From Candidatus Nitrosopumilus sp. (GTDB taxonomy: Archaea; Thermoproteota; Nitrososphaeria; Nitrososphaerales; Nitrosopumilaceae), in assembly GCA_016784625.1 (NCBI GenBank), contig JADHUF010000003.1:1-38550 (forward strand): 38,550 nucleotides of DNA, in the 5' to 3' direction. This document shows positions 8,223-15,539 of the stretch, piece by piece. The translations under genes were made by a program, and so were the position numbers. Positions within the stretch are counted from its first letter, which is position 1. Every line of letters begins with the position of its first letter. Under the pieces are notes generated by a model. That model searched no databases and was not told where the DNA came from. It was given only the letters and a program-made list of their open reading frames with translations.

Positions 8223-8456
8223 ATGGATAAACACAAACCTTCAGATGAAATGATAAAAGACTTGGATAACATATTATCAAAAATTAATGCAATGGAAATT
8301 GTTGCAAAAGATGATTATCAAAAAAACTCTATTAAAATAATGAGGGCGCTAGTTGAAGGACAAATGCATTCAGTTAATGAATTTCAGCACATGAAAAAAG
8401 CACTAGACTTGTTAACATTACAACTCTTTGATGTTCAAAACAAAGTCAAGAATTAA
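8223..8456 (+). CDS. Small helical hypothetical protein, 77 aa
   Basis: A 77-residue, all-helical protein with heptad-like leucine/isoleucine spacing (MIKDLDNILSKINAMEIVAK and LDLLTLQLFDVQNKV), so a short coiled coil or helical bundle is likely. No cysteine, signal or membrane segment. It has its own promoter box and an ATG at the expected distance. The last 11 bases overlap the convergent zinc-ribbon gene. Function unknown. Confidence 0.68.
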   Translation: MDKHKPSDEMIKDLDNILSKINAMEIVAKDDYQKNSIKIMRALVEGQMHSVNEFQHMKKALDLLTLQLFDVQNKVKN

Positions 8457-8940
8457 GTTTTGTATCACTAATTCCACACCCACCACAACGAAATAAAGTA
8501 GATTTTCCAATAATCTTTTCTGGTTTCATCTCAGCACCACAACAAGGACATGTGAATTTTTCAGACTCTAAACTTGACTCTGTTTTTCTAATTGCATAAT
8601 CAGGTTTTGCTTTAGTAACAACAGGATTACAATGAGGTTTGTATTGAGATATTATTTTTTCAACTACATTTTGTCTTTGAATGTTATCTGAATCAAACAT
8701 TGGCAGTATCGCAAGGTATAGAGGTTTGTTAGATCTTGATTGCTCAGTCCAGCACTTGAATTGTGAGTGTTGAATAAAAAAAGACTTGTCTTCAGTCTTT
8801 TCACATTCATCAACATAGAGAATGTTGAATTTATCCTCATCTCGAGACAAGATCAAGTATACCAATTTTTCCATTGGAGGCCCCCATTCTTCAAGAGGCA
8901 CAGGTCCAAGAAACTCATATTGTAGAATTTGAATACTCAA
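8446..8940 (-). CDS. Hypothetical protein with C-terminal zinc ribbon
   Basis: The 164-residue protein ends in a clear four-cysteine zinc ribbon: CPCCGAEM, then CGGCG about 18 residues later (residues about 132-156). The N-terminal 100 residues form an unrecognised alpha/beta domain that begins MSIQILQYEFLGPVPLEEWG. The ribbon suggests binding to nucleic acid or a protein partner. Start ATG at 8940. The 121 bases between this start and the divergent gene at 9062 hold both promoters and a pyrimidine-rich stretch (8963-8980) of unknown meaning. Its 3' end overlaps the convergent gene by 11 bases. Confidence 0.75.
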   Translation of the reverse strand: MSIQILQYEFLGPVPLEEWGPPMEKLVYLILSRDEDKFNILYVDECEKTEDKSFFIQHSQFKCWTEQSRSNKPLYLAILPMFDSDNIQRQNVVEKIISQYKPHCNPVVTKAKPDYAIRKTESSLESEKFTCPCCGAEMKPEKIIGKSTLFRCGGCGISDTKLNS

Positions 8941-9061
8941 TGAAGGTATTTTTGAGCACTGTCTTTTCTTTTTTTCCCAAAAAACTACGCTAGTACCATT
9001 AATTTGATCGCAAAATCCAAACTTGAAAAGAATAAATTCAAGCGTAATGGATTTTTCGTAA

Positions 9062-9310
9062 ATGGCAAAGTATGGTAATCATGCACAAGTTGGATTTGCC
9101 ATGATTGTAGTTGCTGGAAGTCTTGCGGCAATAGGACTCATAGGACTATTTCTAGCAGATGATGTACTTTTTTCAGATAACATATCAAGAGAAAATACAG
9201 CTCATTTTGAGAAATGTAAAGAAAATGATTTTAAAACTGACGGTTGTGAAAAATACTGGGATAGAATTAATAACAAAATCTCAGGAATTTATGTAGACCT
9301 TGATGAATAG
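9062..9310 (+). CDS. Small single-span membrane protein, 82 aa
   Basis: An N-terminal hydrophobic segment (about residues 11-30, FAMIVVAGSLAAIGLIGLFL) is followed by a hydrophilic domain with two cysteines (HFEKCKENDF and DGCEKYW) ten residues apart that could form a disulfide if outside the cell. No family recognised. The ATG at 9062 is preceded by a weak A/T box near -26. The stop is one base from the stop of the convergent membrane-protein gene. Confidence 0.65.
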   Translation: MAKYGNHAQVGFAMIVVAGSLAAIGLIGLFLADDVLFSDNISRENTAHFEKCKENDFKTDGCEKYWDRINNKISGIYVDLDE

Positions 9311-9311
9311 T

Positions 9312-9998
9312 TTATAATCCATTTGCAAAATCTTCTATCATGTTTTGATTTTTTGTAAGTTTATTCATTGCATAAAATGCGCCGCCAACTATTCCTGCTT
9401 GATAAAAAGTATACAAGAAAACACCTGAATAAGTAGGATCTGATTTTGTAAAACTTAAAACAAGCATAGTAAAAAATACAAATGTTCCAACAAAGGTTAC
9501 CATTCTATTTAAAAATCCAAAATTCATTCCAACAATTCGTCTAGTAGCTGCGGCCATCAATGTAATGCTAGTAATTATTAAAAATGTAGCACCACCATTT
9601 TCAGTAATAAAATTATTTAACCAAACCAATAATCCATCTTCTAAAAGTGTAATGTCAGGCATTACACTACCACCATTTAATGCAAAGTTTACAGAGCTGA
9701 ACATTCCGCCAATAACAAAAAAGAATAAAAAGAATTTTATGATTGATCTTTTTAATCCACTCCGAATTTCGGTAGGCTTTAGTGCTCTTTCTGTAATTTT
9801 AACTCCATAAAGAAATCCCACAGCCATTGCAGGAATGAACATGATATTGATCAAAATAGGAGATTCTTTGTTAATAGACTCAATTTGAGGATAAAAAATC
9901 ATAAATAAAATAACTGCAAGAAGGGCAGCTGCACCAAACAGAATCAGTCCCAAATACTTGTGATCAGTTGACTCTGTAATATTATTCCAATTATACAT
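9312..9998 (-). CDS. Polytopic membrane protein, about 6 TM segments
   Basis: The 228-residue protein has about six hydrophobic segments: about residues 15-36, 48-67, 87-107, 139-156, 166-184 and 190-210. The loops are short and carry no known transporter or enzyme signature. A lysine/arginine-rich loop after the second segment (KITERALKPTEIRSGLKR) would be cytoplasmic by the positive-inside rule. Start ATG 9998 has an A/T box (CTTTAATG, about 10021-10027) near -26. No family recognised; such small membrane proteins are frequent in this lineage. Confidence 0.72.
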   Translation of the reverse strand: MYNWNNITESTDHKYLGLILFGAAALLAVILFMIFYPQIESINKESPILINIMFIPAMAVGFLYGVKITERALKPTEIRSGLKRSIIKFFLFFFVIGGMFSSVNFALNGGSVMPDITLLEDGLLVWLNNFITENGGATFLIITSITLMAAATRRIVGMNFGFLNRMVTFVGTFVFFTMLVLSFTKSDPTYSGVFLYTFYQAGIVGGAFYAMNKLTKNQNMIEDFANGL

Positions 9999-10100
9999 CT
10001 TTTAATTTATGAAGAAAATCATTAAAGGCCAAATCGAAAAATCATTTGGTCAAATAATCAATTCTGTTTACCCTTTTTAGCAGAAATTAGTAGATTCTTC

Positions 10101-10310
10101 ATGAGAAAAGTGAAAGGACTAGTCACAATAGGCAGCATAATCTTGATTTTTGGCATAATCTTTCATCTTCAAGGACAATCAGTGATAGGACCAGAATCAT
10201 CTTTTATGTATTCTAATCCAGATTGGATTACTTATGGCATTCAGATTGCAATAACAGGAATCATAATAGTTGCAGTCGGAATAGGAATTAGGATAATTAA
10301 AAGAAATTAG
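10101..10310 (+). CDS. Small two-span membrane protein, 69 aa
   Basis: Two hydrophobic segments (about residues 6-24 and 46-65) flank a loop with Gly, Pro and aromatic residues (SVIGPESSFMYSNPDW). The ends are basic (MRKVK and RIIKRN), predicting both termini in the cytoplasm. No recognised domain. Its stop shares the tetranucleotide TTAG (10307-10310) with the convergent AsnC-domain gene. Confidence 0.65.
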   Translation: MRKVKGLVTIGSIILIFGIIFHLQGQSVIGPESSFMYSNPDWITYGIQIAITGIIIVAVGIGIRIIKRN

Positions 10311-10537
10311 TTAGTTACACGAAGAGTAATTGTACTTCTAATATTCTGAAGTTTTCTAATTTTTGATACAATTATGTCATTCATTTGTGAAGGAGTATCT
10401 GTGACAAATTCAGCAACAATATCATAACTACCATAAGTTATTAGACAGTTTTTGATTTCGGGAATTTCTTTTAATTGTGAATAAAGAGATTGCTCTTTTC
10501 CAATTTCACAACTAATCAACATGTATGCTTTATCCAT
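10307..10537 (-). CDS. Stand-alone Lrp/AsnC ligand-binding (RAM) domain protein
   Basis: A solo RAM domain: opening strand AYMLISCEIG, the turn CLITYGSYDIVAEF and closing strand STITLRVTN. There is no helix-turn-helix. A frame with an earlier start (10564) exists, but the A/T box TGTATTTTTT (about 10555-10565) would then be inside the coding region; starting at ATG 10537 places it near -24 and makes the protein begin MDKAYML, parallel to MNKGFIL of the sister gene at 457. The two proteins are alike throughout but diverged. Likely role: amino-acid sensing or partnering with full Lrp-type regulators. Ligand unknown. Confidence 0.84.
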   Translation of the reverse strand: MDKAYMLISCEIGKEQSLYSQLKEIPEIKNCLITYGSYDIVAEFVTDTPSQMNDIIVSKIRKLQNIRSTITLRVTN

Positions 10538-10606
10538 CTCAACTACATTTTCTAAAAAATACACTAACTTAAAGACAGCTAAGAAATTATTACAGCAAAA
10601 TAGATC

Positions 10607-11803
10607 TCAAAAACCTGCAATCATTGGATCTTTTGGTTTCATTATTTCTCGCAACAAGATCGTTGCAAAAGAACCTCTAGATAATGAAAACTCTACAGTA
10701 TTCCCATTAGATGAATAGTCAGTACAATGTATTGCAGCTTGTCTAAACCCACCTTCACTACTTACTTCCTGCATCTCTTTTATGAAAAAATCTTTAGGTG
10801 AAATCTCTTCTTGTGCCAATATTTTAGATATTTGATAGTCAAATCTTGTTTTTTTATAATATGAATACCCAACAAACGGCAATGCAAGATTCTGATCTAA
10901 TCCTGTCACATATTTCCCAATTATCCCATGAAAGTCAAAGCAAACATCACCTAGTTGCGCTTCAAATAGATTTTCACCATCAGAAAAAGCAGAACTTAGA
11001 GATTGATTAAAAATAAAAGATTGGTATGCTTGAATGTAGAATCTTCGTAGAGATATAGGAATAGAACGTATTGCACGAAAGGAATCACCATGTTCAATCA
11101 TTTCTTTTAGAACGATTCTTTCAATATCCATCTGATATGGAACTTGATCAAAATATTTTTCATAATTTTCTTTATCAGAGAGTTTTTCACGAATCTCAGT
11201 ATTTTCCTTTGAATCATAAATAGATGTAAAAGATACAATCAGCTCAACTGCTTTTTTGAAATCTCTCTGTAAGATTGCCTTTCCAATTAGATGAGTTACA
11301 GATCGTTTTGAGCCAAATCTCTGATATCCATAAAAATTTAGGACACGATCATAGTCAGTAAATGAGGATAGTTCATCAGTAGATTCTGAGATTTTTAGTT
11401 TGAAATGATTTGAGACCATATCTTTTTTTGATAATGGTTTTTTTACAAACCCAAGATTTTCAAGAGAGTATTTATCAGTTGAAAAATTTTCAATTGCTTT
11501 TCCTTTATTTCCAGAACAGACAAATTGCTCAGTTACAGCAGATGCATCTTTTAGTCCAAGTGCCTTTAAGCGAAGTCCTTTTTTTCTAAAAACATCAGAT
11601 AAAGCATGATTAGTATCAATCTTTTTCTTTTTTAGTTTGTATACAGCATATCCTTCTGTTTCATTAATGGAATTTTGTGCTCTTTGAGAAATTATTTCAC
11701 TTACTTGGAAATCTTCAGGTTCAACTCTAATTTTTCCTCCGATCCCATTAAACTCTGTACTGTAAACTGTAATACCAATTTGGGAATCTAAATCAGGTAT
11801 CAC
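10607..11803 (-). CDS. truD: tRNA pseudouridine synthase D
   Basis: A 398-residue TruD-family enzyme, which makes pseudouridine 13 in tRNA. The catalytic motif GLKDASAVTEQF (about residues 82-93) contains the active-site Asp. Other family features are the opening GGKIRVEPEDFQVSEI, the NFYGYQRFG motif, and AYQSFIFNQSLS before the insertion domain. Archaeal members (Pus7-like) usually have this length. The start overlaps the stop of the upstream beta-propeller gene by four bases (11800-11803), so the pair is probably co-transcribed, though no functional link is apparent. Confidence 0.95.
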   Translation of the reverse strand: MIPDLDSQIGITVYSTEFNGIGGKIRVEPEDFQVSEIISQRAQNSINETEGYAVYKLKKKKIDTNHALSDVFRKKGLRLKALGLKDASAVTEQFVCSGNKGKAIENFSTDKYSLENLGFVKKPLSKKDMVSNHFKLKISESTDELSSFTDYDRVLNFYGYQRFGSKRSVTHLIGKAILQRDFKKAVELIVSFTSIYDSKENTEIREKLSDKENYEKYFDQVPYQMDIERIVLKEMIEHGDSFRAIRSIPISLRRFYIQAYQSFIFNQSLSSAFSDGENLFEAQLGDVCFDFHGIIGKYVTGLDQNLALPFVGYSYYKKTRFDYQISKILAQEEISPKDFFIKEMQEVSSEGGFRQAAIHCTDYSSNGNTVEFSLSRGSFATILLREIMKPKDPMIAGF

Positions 11804-13401
11804 TCTATTGTCACTGTAATGAATTTACTAATTGCGATATCAGAGGACTGCGCTCCAAGTAGTATTTTGTATATTCCAGGTATAGCATCCTCAGAGGCAG
11901 AGATAGTTGTGTTAATTGGCCTAGGTCCATCAAAATCTAATTGAAACGTTTCAGGAGTACCATCAGCAAGATCAACGCTTAGAAAATCATGTGTTGGAAT
12001 TAAAATTAATGATACACCAAACAAATCTTTTTGAGACATAGGAGATACAATAAAGTCAAAGGATTGTGAGTCTCCAGAGGACAAAGTCAATGTATCAGAT
12101 TCTAATTGAATCTCAATTGGTAAAGGAATTGTAGTATCTACAACTCCAATATTGTTTTCCACCCATTCAGTAAACCAAATTTTATCACCACTAATAGTAA
12201 AATCAAAGATTTGAGCTAACCCACAATCAGATAACATTAAACCAGTTCCAGGATCACAATCACCCCAAAAAGGATTCTTTGAAGGAACATGATATTCCAC
12301 AAGGGATTGGGATTTCGGATCTAGAACAGAAATATTGTTTGCAGTTTGTTCATTAAAAACAAGACGTCCTTGTTCATCAGATTCAATCCAATATGGCCTA
12401 GAGATTGGAAATTTTACAATTCCTGTTTGATTCCCATATGTACTAAGCATTGGTTCAGATGTAACATATTGAGTAAATTGAACAGTTAGAGGATCAAAAT
12501 TAAAAAAATTAGATGATGTTGTATCGGCTAACCAAATTGTTCCACCATTATCTATCACAACACCATTTGGAGTGAGTAGTTCTGGAGGTAATTGATATAC
12601 TTCAATAAAGTCAACTAAAGGAAGAAATTTGTCATCAGAATTTGCAACAGAATCAAGATAATTATTTTGATAAAATTTGACTAAAACTCCACCTTGTTGG
12701 AATAACCAATTGGTAAACCAAATATTGTCATCTGCATCTAATGCAAAATCTCCAGTTACTGAATCATCAACCGGAGATGGAATGCTAAGATAACTTATCT
12801 CACTACCGGATTGATTTGGATCAAATAATGTAAGTTTGTTTCCAGTAAAATCATTAATAATAATTTGTGACCCATCGATTTGGAGTTTTTGTGGTAAAGA
12901 GTTTCCTTCAGAAGGATAATCTATTCTATCATATGTCTCATCAATGGGGGAAAATTTCCATATTGAGTCATATGCTTCATCAGTGAACCATATAGAATCA
13001 TCAGGTGCAGAATCAATTCCCCACATCATAGAACGACCACCTTGTGGCCATAATGGATTATCATACTCTGTAAACCTCTCAGTGTTTGGATCAAATTTTG
13101 CTAGTTTACCTGTATTTGTTTGAGTAAACCAAATGTTTCCATCATAATCAGCTACAACTGCCAATGGGTTTGTGCAAGGTGTAGGAATTGCGAATTCTCG
13201 TACATAATCAGTAGATTGGGGAATACTAGAGCCACAAAACTGAGCACGTTGTTCATCAGGAAAATTATCAGCTGGAGTTCCAGTAACTGTCATTTGATTA
13301 CTATCATCTTCAGGAACAATACCAGGTAATGTAATTAACACAGTTGATGAAAGTAAGATAAATCCAAAAAATACAGTGACAAAAATTCCTTTTTTCTTCA
13401 T
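11800..13401 (-). CDS. Secreted Vgb/streptogramin-lyase-like beta-propeller protein
   Basis: An N-terminal signal or anchor (residues about 5-25, GIFVTVFFGFILLSSTVLITL) is followed by a propeller whose blades repeat the pattern IWFT/IWLA: NIWFTQTNTGKLAKFDP, SIWFTDEAYDSIWKF, NIWFTNW, TIWLADTTS and KIWFTEWVENNIGVV. This is the Vgb (virginiamycin B lyase-like) repeat. A C-terminal beta-sandwich of about 90 residues follows. In archaea these proteins are usually surface proteins of unknown role; antibiotic lyase activity should not be assumed. A TATA box GATATAAC (13425-13432) lies 27 bases before ATG 13401. Confidence 0.88.
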   Translation of the reverse strand: MKKKGIFVTVFFGFILLSSTVLITLPGIVPEDDSNQMTVTGTPADNFPDEQRAQFCGSSIPQSTDYVREFAIPTPCTNPLAVVADYDGNIWFTQTNTGKLAKFDPNTERFTEYDNPLWPQGGRSMMWGIDSAPDDSIWFTDEAYDSIWKFSPIDETYDRIDYPSEGNSLPQKLQIDGSQIIINDFTGNKLTLFDPNQSGSEISYLSIPSPVDDSVTGDFALDADDNIWFTNWLFQQGGVLVKFYQNNYLDSVANSDDKFLPLVDFIEVYQLPPELLTPNGVVIDNGGTIWLADTTSSNFFNFDPLTVQFTQYVTSEPMLSTYGNQTGIVKFPISRPYWIESDEQGRLVFNEQTANNISVLDPKSQSLVEYHVPSKNPFWGDCDPGTGLMLSDCGLAQIFDFTISGDKIWFTEWVENNIGVVDTTIPLPIEIQLESDTLTLSSGDSQSFDFIVSPMSQKDLFGVSLILIPTHDFLSVDLADGTPETFQLDFDGPRPINTTISASEDAIPGIYKILLGAQSSDIAISKFITVTIE

Positions 13402-13424
13402 ATCTCGAAAAATATCTAGGCCGT

Positions 13425-13432
13425 GTTATATC
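13425..13432 (-). promoter_or_regulatory. TATA box for the beta-propeller/truD operon
   Basis: On the minus strand this reads GATATAAC, centred about 27 bases before ATG 13401, fitting leaderless transcription of the propeller-truD pair. Confidence 0.55.
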
Positions 13433-13454
13433 TTATTCCAAACAAGTCTGTAAA

Positions 13455-13808
13455 TTATAGTAATTTTAAATCACCAGTTATTTTATCAATTAGATTTTCA
13501 GGTGCTGGTCCAATGGAGATACAGGTTGTTGTTCCAGGAGCTATCTGAGTATGTCCAGCATCTGTGACTTCAGACCATGGAAGATTCAAATCAATTGCGT
13601 GTTTTTTTACTTCTTGTAAATCTTTAATGCCAGAAACTTTTAGGACCACTTTTTCTTGTCCATTCCACCATTCATCATACCATTCCGGATGAGATTTTCT
13701 AACATGCTCTGCGCCAAGAACACAAGCATGACCTACTTGTGCGGCTATCTTTCCTTTTCCCATTTCTAGATCAGTTCTAACAACGATTACTTGTTTGATA
13801 TCTCCCAT
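13455..13808 (-). CDS. pth2: Peptidyl-tRNA hydrolase, archaeal/eukaryotic type (Pth2)
   Basis: 117 residues, the normal length for Pth2, which frees tRNA from stalled peptidyl-tRNA. Signature segments are KQVIVVRTDLEMGKGKIAAQVGHA near the N-terminus (written here in two parts: VVRTDLEMGKGK and AAQVGHAC), and DAGHTQIAPGTTTCISIGP near the C-terminus. Start ATG 13808; an A/T stretch TTCATAAAG (about 13827-13836) lies at the leaderless distance. It sits 53 bases beyond the start of the propeller gene on the same strand but has its own promoter-like element. Confidence 0.97.
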   Translation of the reverse strand: MGDIKQVIVVRTDLEMGKGKIAAQVGHACVLGAEHVRKSHPEWYDEWWNGQEKVVLKVSGIKDLQEVKKHAIDLNLPWSEVTDAGHTQIAPGTTTCISIGPAPENLIDKITGDLKLL

Positions 13809-13845
13809 ACTGTAGTCAAATACAGGCTTTATGAAAAACTTTTGA

Positions 13846-13856
13846 GTTAAATAATT
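13846..13856 (+). promoter_or_regulatory. TATA-like box for geranylgeranyl reductase gene
   Basis: GTTAAATAATT is centred about 24 bases before ATG 13875, the expected spacing for a leaderless archaeal message. Confidence 0.5.
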
Positions 13857-13874
13857 GACAAAGAAACAAAATCT

Positions 13875-15011
13875 ATGAACTTTGATGTAGTTGTTGCAGG
13901 AGGAAGTGTTGCAGGGTTACTATGTGCAAGAGAAATTGCGTCAGATGGGTTTTCAGTGCTAGTAATTGAAGAAGATTATGAGATAGGAACCCCTGAACAT
14001 TGCGGAGGGCTAGTAAGTATTGCAGGATTAGAAGAATTAGGTGTAATTCCATTTAGAAAAACTTTTGATCATATGATAGAATCTGCGGAGATCACAGCAC
14101 CAAGTGGGAGTAGTTTTACAATTAATTCAAAAAAACAAAAAGTAGTTGAAATTAGTAGAAGAGAGTTAGACAAACAGATAGCTTTTCAAGCTCAAAAAAA
14201 TGGAGCAGTAATTAAAGTAAGAACAAGTTTTCAAGAAATTACAGACACAGGAATTAGAACAAATGAAGAGAAAATAGATTGTAAGATTTTTGTTGATGCA
14301 AGAGGAGTTTCATCACTAGTACACAAAGATAGAACAGGAATTTTGTTATCAGCGCAATACGAAATTTATGCAGATTGGATTAAGAAAGGAAATGTAAAAG
14401 TGATTTTTGATCAAGAAAAATATCCAGGATTCTTTGCATGGGTAATTCCATCAAATGAAGGTAAAGGAAAGGTAGGAGTTGCCGGAAGGGGAATCAATGT
14501 AGCTGAAACATTAGATAATGTTCTTGAGGAAAAAGGAAATTATTCAACAATTAGAAAAATTTTTGCTCCAATCTGGATAAAAGGTCCCATTGCAAAGTTT
14601 GTAGAAGGAAAAACAGTGATTGTAGGGGATGCAGCAGGACAAGCTAAACCAACAACAGCAGGAGGAATTTTCACTAGCGGTATGGGAGGAGTTTATGCAG
14701 GACAAGCAATATCCAAGTTTTTAAAAACAAATAACAAATCAGAACTTGAAGAATATCAAAAAAAATGGACTAGTAGATTTGGTAAAGAATTTGAAAAACA
14801 AATATTTGCAAGAAAAATTTTAGAGAGAATAGATAACAATACAATCAACAAATTATTTGAATCAATTACACCAGAGATCATAAAAGAAATTTCAGAAAAA
14901 GATGATTTTGATTTTCATACTAGTTCAATTATAAAATTACTAGGAATGAAAGGTTCGATAAAAACTGCACAAACTCTAATTGGTGGAGAATTGAAAAAAT
15001 TACTGAGCTAA
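13875..15011 (+). CDS. Geranylgeranyl reductase family flavoprotein
   Basis: A 378-residue FAD enzyme of the geranylgeranyl reductase family. The N-terminus has the dinucleotide-binding GGSVAGLLCAREIA with the acidic strand end VLVIEED. Next comes PEHCGGLVS, the conserved cysteine-containing loop of this family, then FAWVIPSNEGKGKVGVAG and the second FAD motif VIVGDAAGQAKPTTAGGI (about residues 248-265). In archaea such enzymes saturate the geranylgeranyl chains of membrane lipids or reduce isoprenoid tails of quinones. Which of these applies here is not resolved. The gene has its own promoter box. Just at its end a short hairpin (TGAGC/GCTCA, 15004-15021) may aid 3' end formation. Confidence 0.92.
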   Translation: MNFDVVVAGGSVAGLLCAREIASDGFSVLVIEEDYEIGTPEHCGGLVSIAGLEELGVIPFRKTFDHMIESAEITAPSGSSFTINSKKQKVVEISRRELDKQIAFQAQKNGAVIKVRTSFQEITDTGIRTNEEKIDCKIFVDARGVSSLVHKDRTGILLSAQYEIYADWIKKGNVKVIFDQEKYPGFFAWVIPSNEGKGKVGVAGRGINVAETLDNVLEEKGNYSTIRKIFAPIWIKGPIAKFVEGKTVIVGDAAGQAKPTTAGGIFTSGMGGVYAGQAISKFLKTNNKSELEEYQKKWTSRFGKEFEKQIFARKILERIDNNTINKLFESITPEIIKEISEKDDFDFHTSSIIKLLGMKGSIKTAQTLIGGELKKLLS

Positions 15012-15035
15012 AATGTGCTCAAATTCTAAGGAAGG

Positions 15036-15041
15036 TATAAA
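15036..15041 (+). promoter_or_regulatory. TATA box that decides the start of the zinc-ribbon gene
   Basis: TATAAA is located 24-29 bases before ATG 15065 and overlaps the earlier candidate ATG at 15041. This placement argues for a leaderless message starting at or near 15065 and against the upstream start. Confidence 0.6.
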
Positions 15042-15064
15042 TGATGTTTGTAGAAAATCGGGGT

Positions 15065-15244
15065 ATGTCATCTACTATTTCATTACCAACATGTAGTTGT
15101 TGTCACAAACATATTATGCCTAATGATAAATGTGTAAAATTCAATTGTCCTAAATGCGGTACTGATTTAATTTGGAGATGTCAAAGTTGCAGAGAAGCAG
15201 CAAGAAACTATACTTGTTCTTCATGTGATTTTCAGGGACCTTAA
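15065..15244 (+). CDS. Archaeal zinc-ribbon protein (HVO_2753-like), 59 aa
   Basis: A small protein with four CxxC knuckles: CSCC, CPKC, CQSC and CSSC, enough for two zinc ribbons. This is the layout of the small archaeal zinc-finger/RNA-binding proteins of COG2888, commonly found before the aEF1B gene. The frame is open from ATG 15041, which would add eight residues, but the TATAAA box and the family start ([10 protein letters not shown]) favour 15065. The aEF1B gene begins five bases after its stop, so the two share a message. Likely a ribosome- or RNA-linked factor; exact role unknown. Confidence 0.88.
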   Translation: MSSTISLPTCSCCHKHIMPNDKCVKFNCPKCGTDLIWRCQSCREAARNYTCSSCDFQGP

Positions 15245-15249
15245 AAAAA

Positions 15250-15531
15250 ATGGCTCAATTATTATTAATTACAAAAATTCTTCCTAAAGATACTGAAGTT
15301 AACCTAGATAAAATGGCAGAAGATATCAAATCAGCACTAAAAGAGGGCATTACAATGAAAAGACATGTCAAAGAACCATTGGCTTTTGGATTAGAATTTC
15401 TAAAAGCTGAATTTGTCCTAGATGACAAAGAAGGACAAATGGATTCATTAGAAAATTCTGTTAAATCAACTGAGGGCGTCAGCGAATTCGAAGTCCTCAA
15501 TATGAGTAGAATGTCAGTTGACATGAAATAG
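15250..15531 (+). CDS. ef1b: Elongation factor 1-beta (aEF1B)
   Basis: 93 residues, the usual archaeal length for the guanine-nucleotide exchange factor of aEF1A. It matches the conserved alpha/beta fold, with [19 protein letters not shown] at the N-terminus, [21 protein letters not shown] in two pieces in the middle ([11 protein letters not shown]) and the end [19 protein letters not shown]. It lies between the zinc-ribbon gene (5 bases) and cdc48 (8 bases), forming a translation and protein-quality operon. No clear Shine-Dalgarno is seen before the ATG. Confidence 0.96.
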   Translation: MAQLLLITKILPKDTEVNLDKMAEDIKSALKEGITMKRHVKEPLAFGLEFLKAEFVLDDKEGQMDSLENSVKSTEGVSEFEVLNMSRMSVDMK

Positions 15532-15539
15532 GTGATTTT

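Noticed and set aside
8960..8980. Pyrimidine-rich stretch as a terminator
   Set aside because: It is in a divergent intergenic region between two gene starts, so no transcript is expected to end there on either strand.
11800..13401. Antibiotic-inactivating virginiamycin lyase
   Set aside because: The propeller repeats resemble Vgb, but the protein is secreted, archaeal and has an additional C-terminal domain; the enzymatic assignment is unsupported.
15004..15021. Hairpin TGAGC/GCTCA as a strong terminator
   Set aside because: Only five pairs, overlaps the stop codon of the reductase gene and lacks a following T run; mentioned in that gene's entry only.
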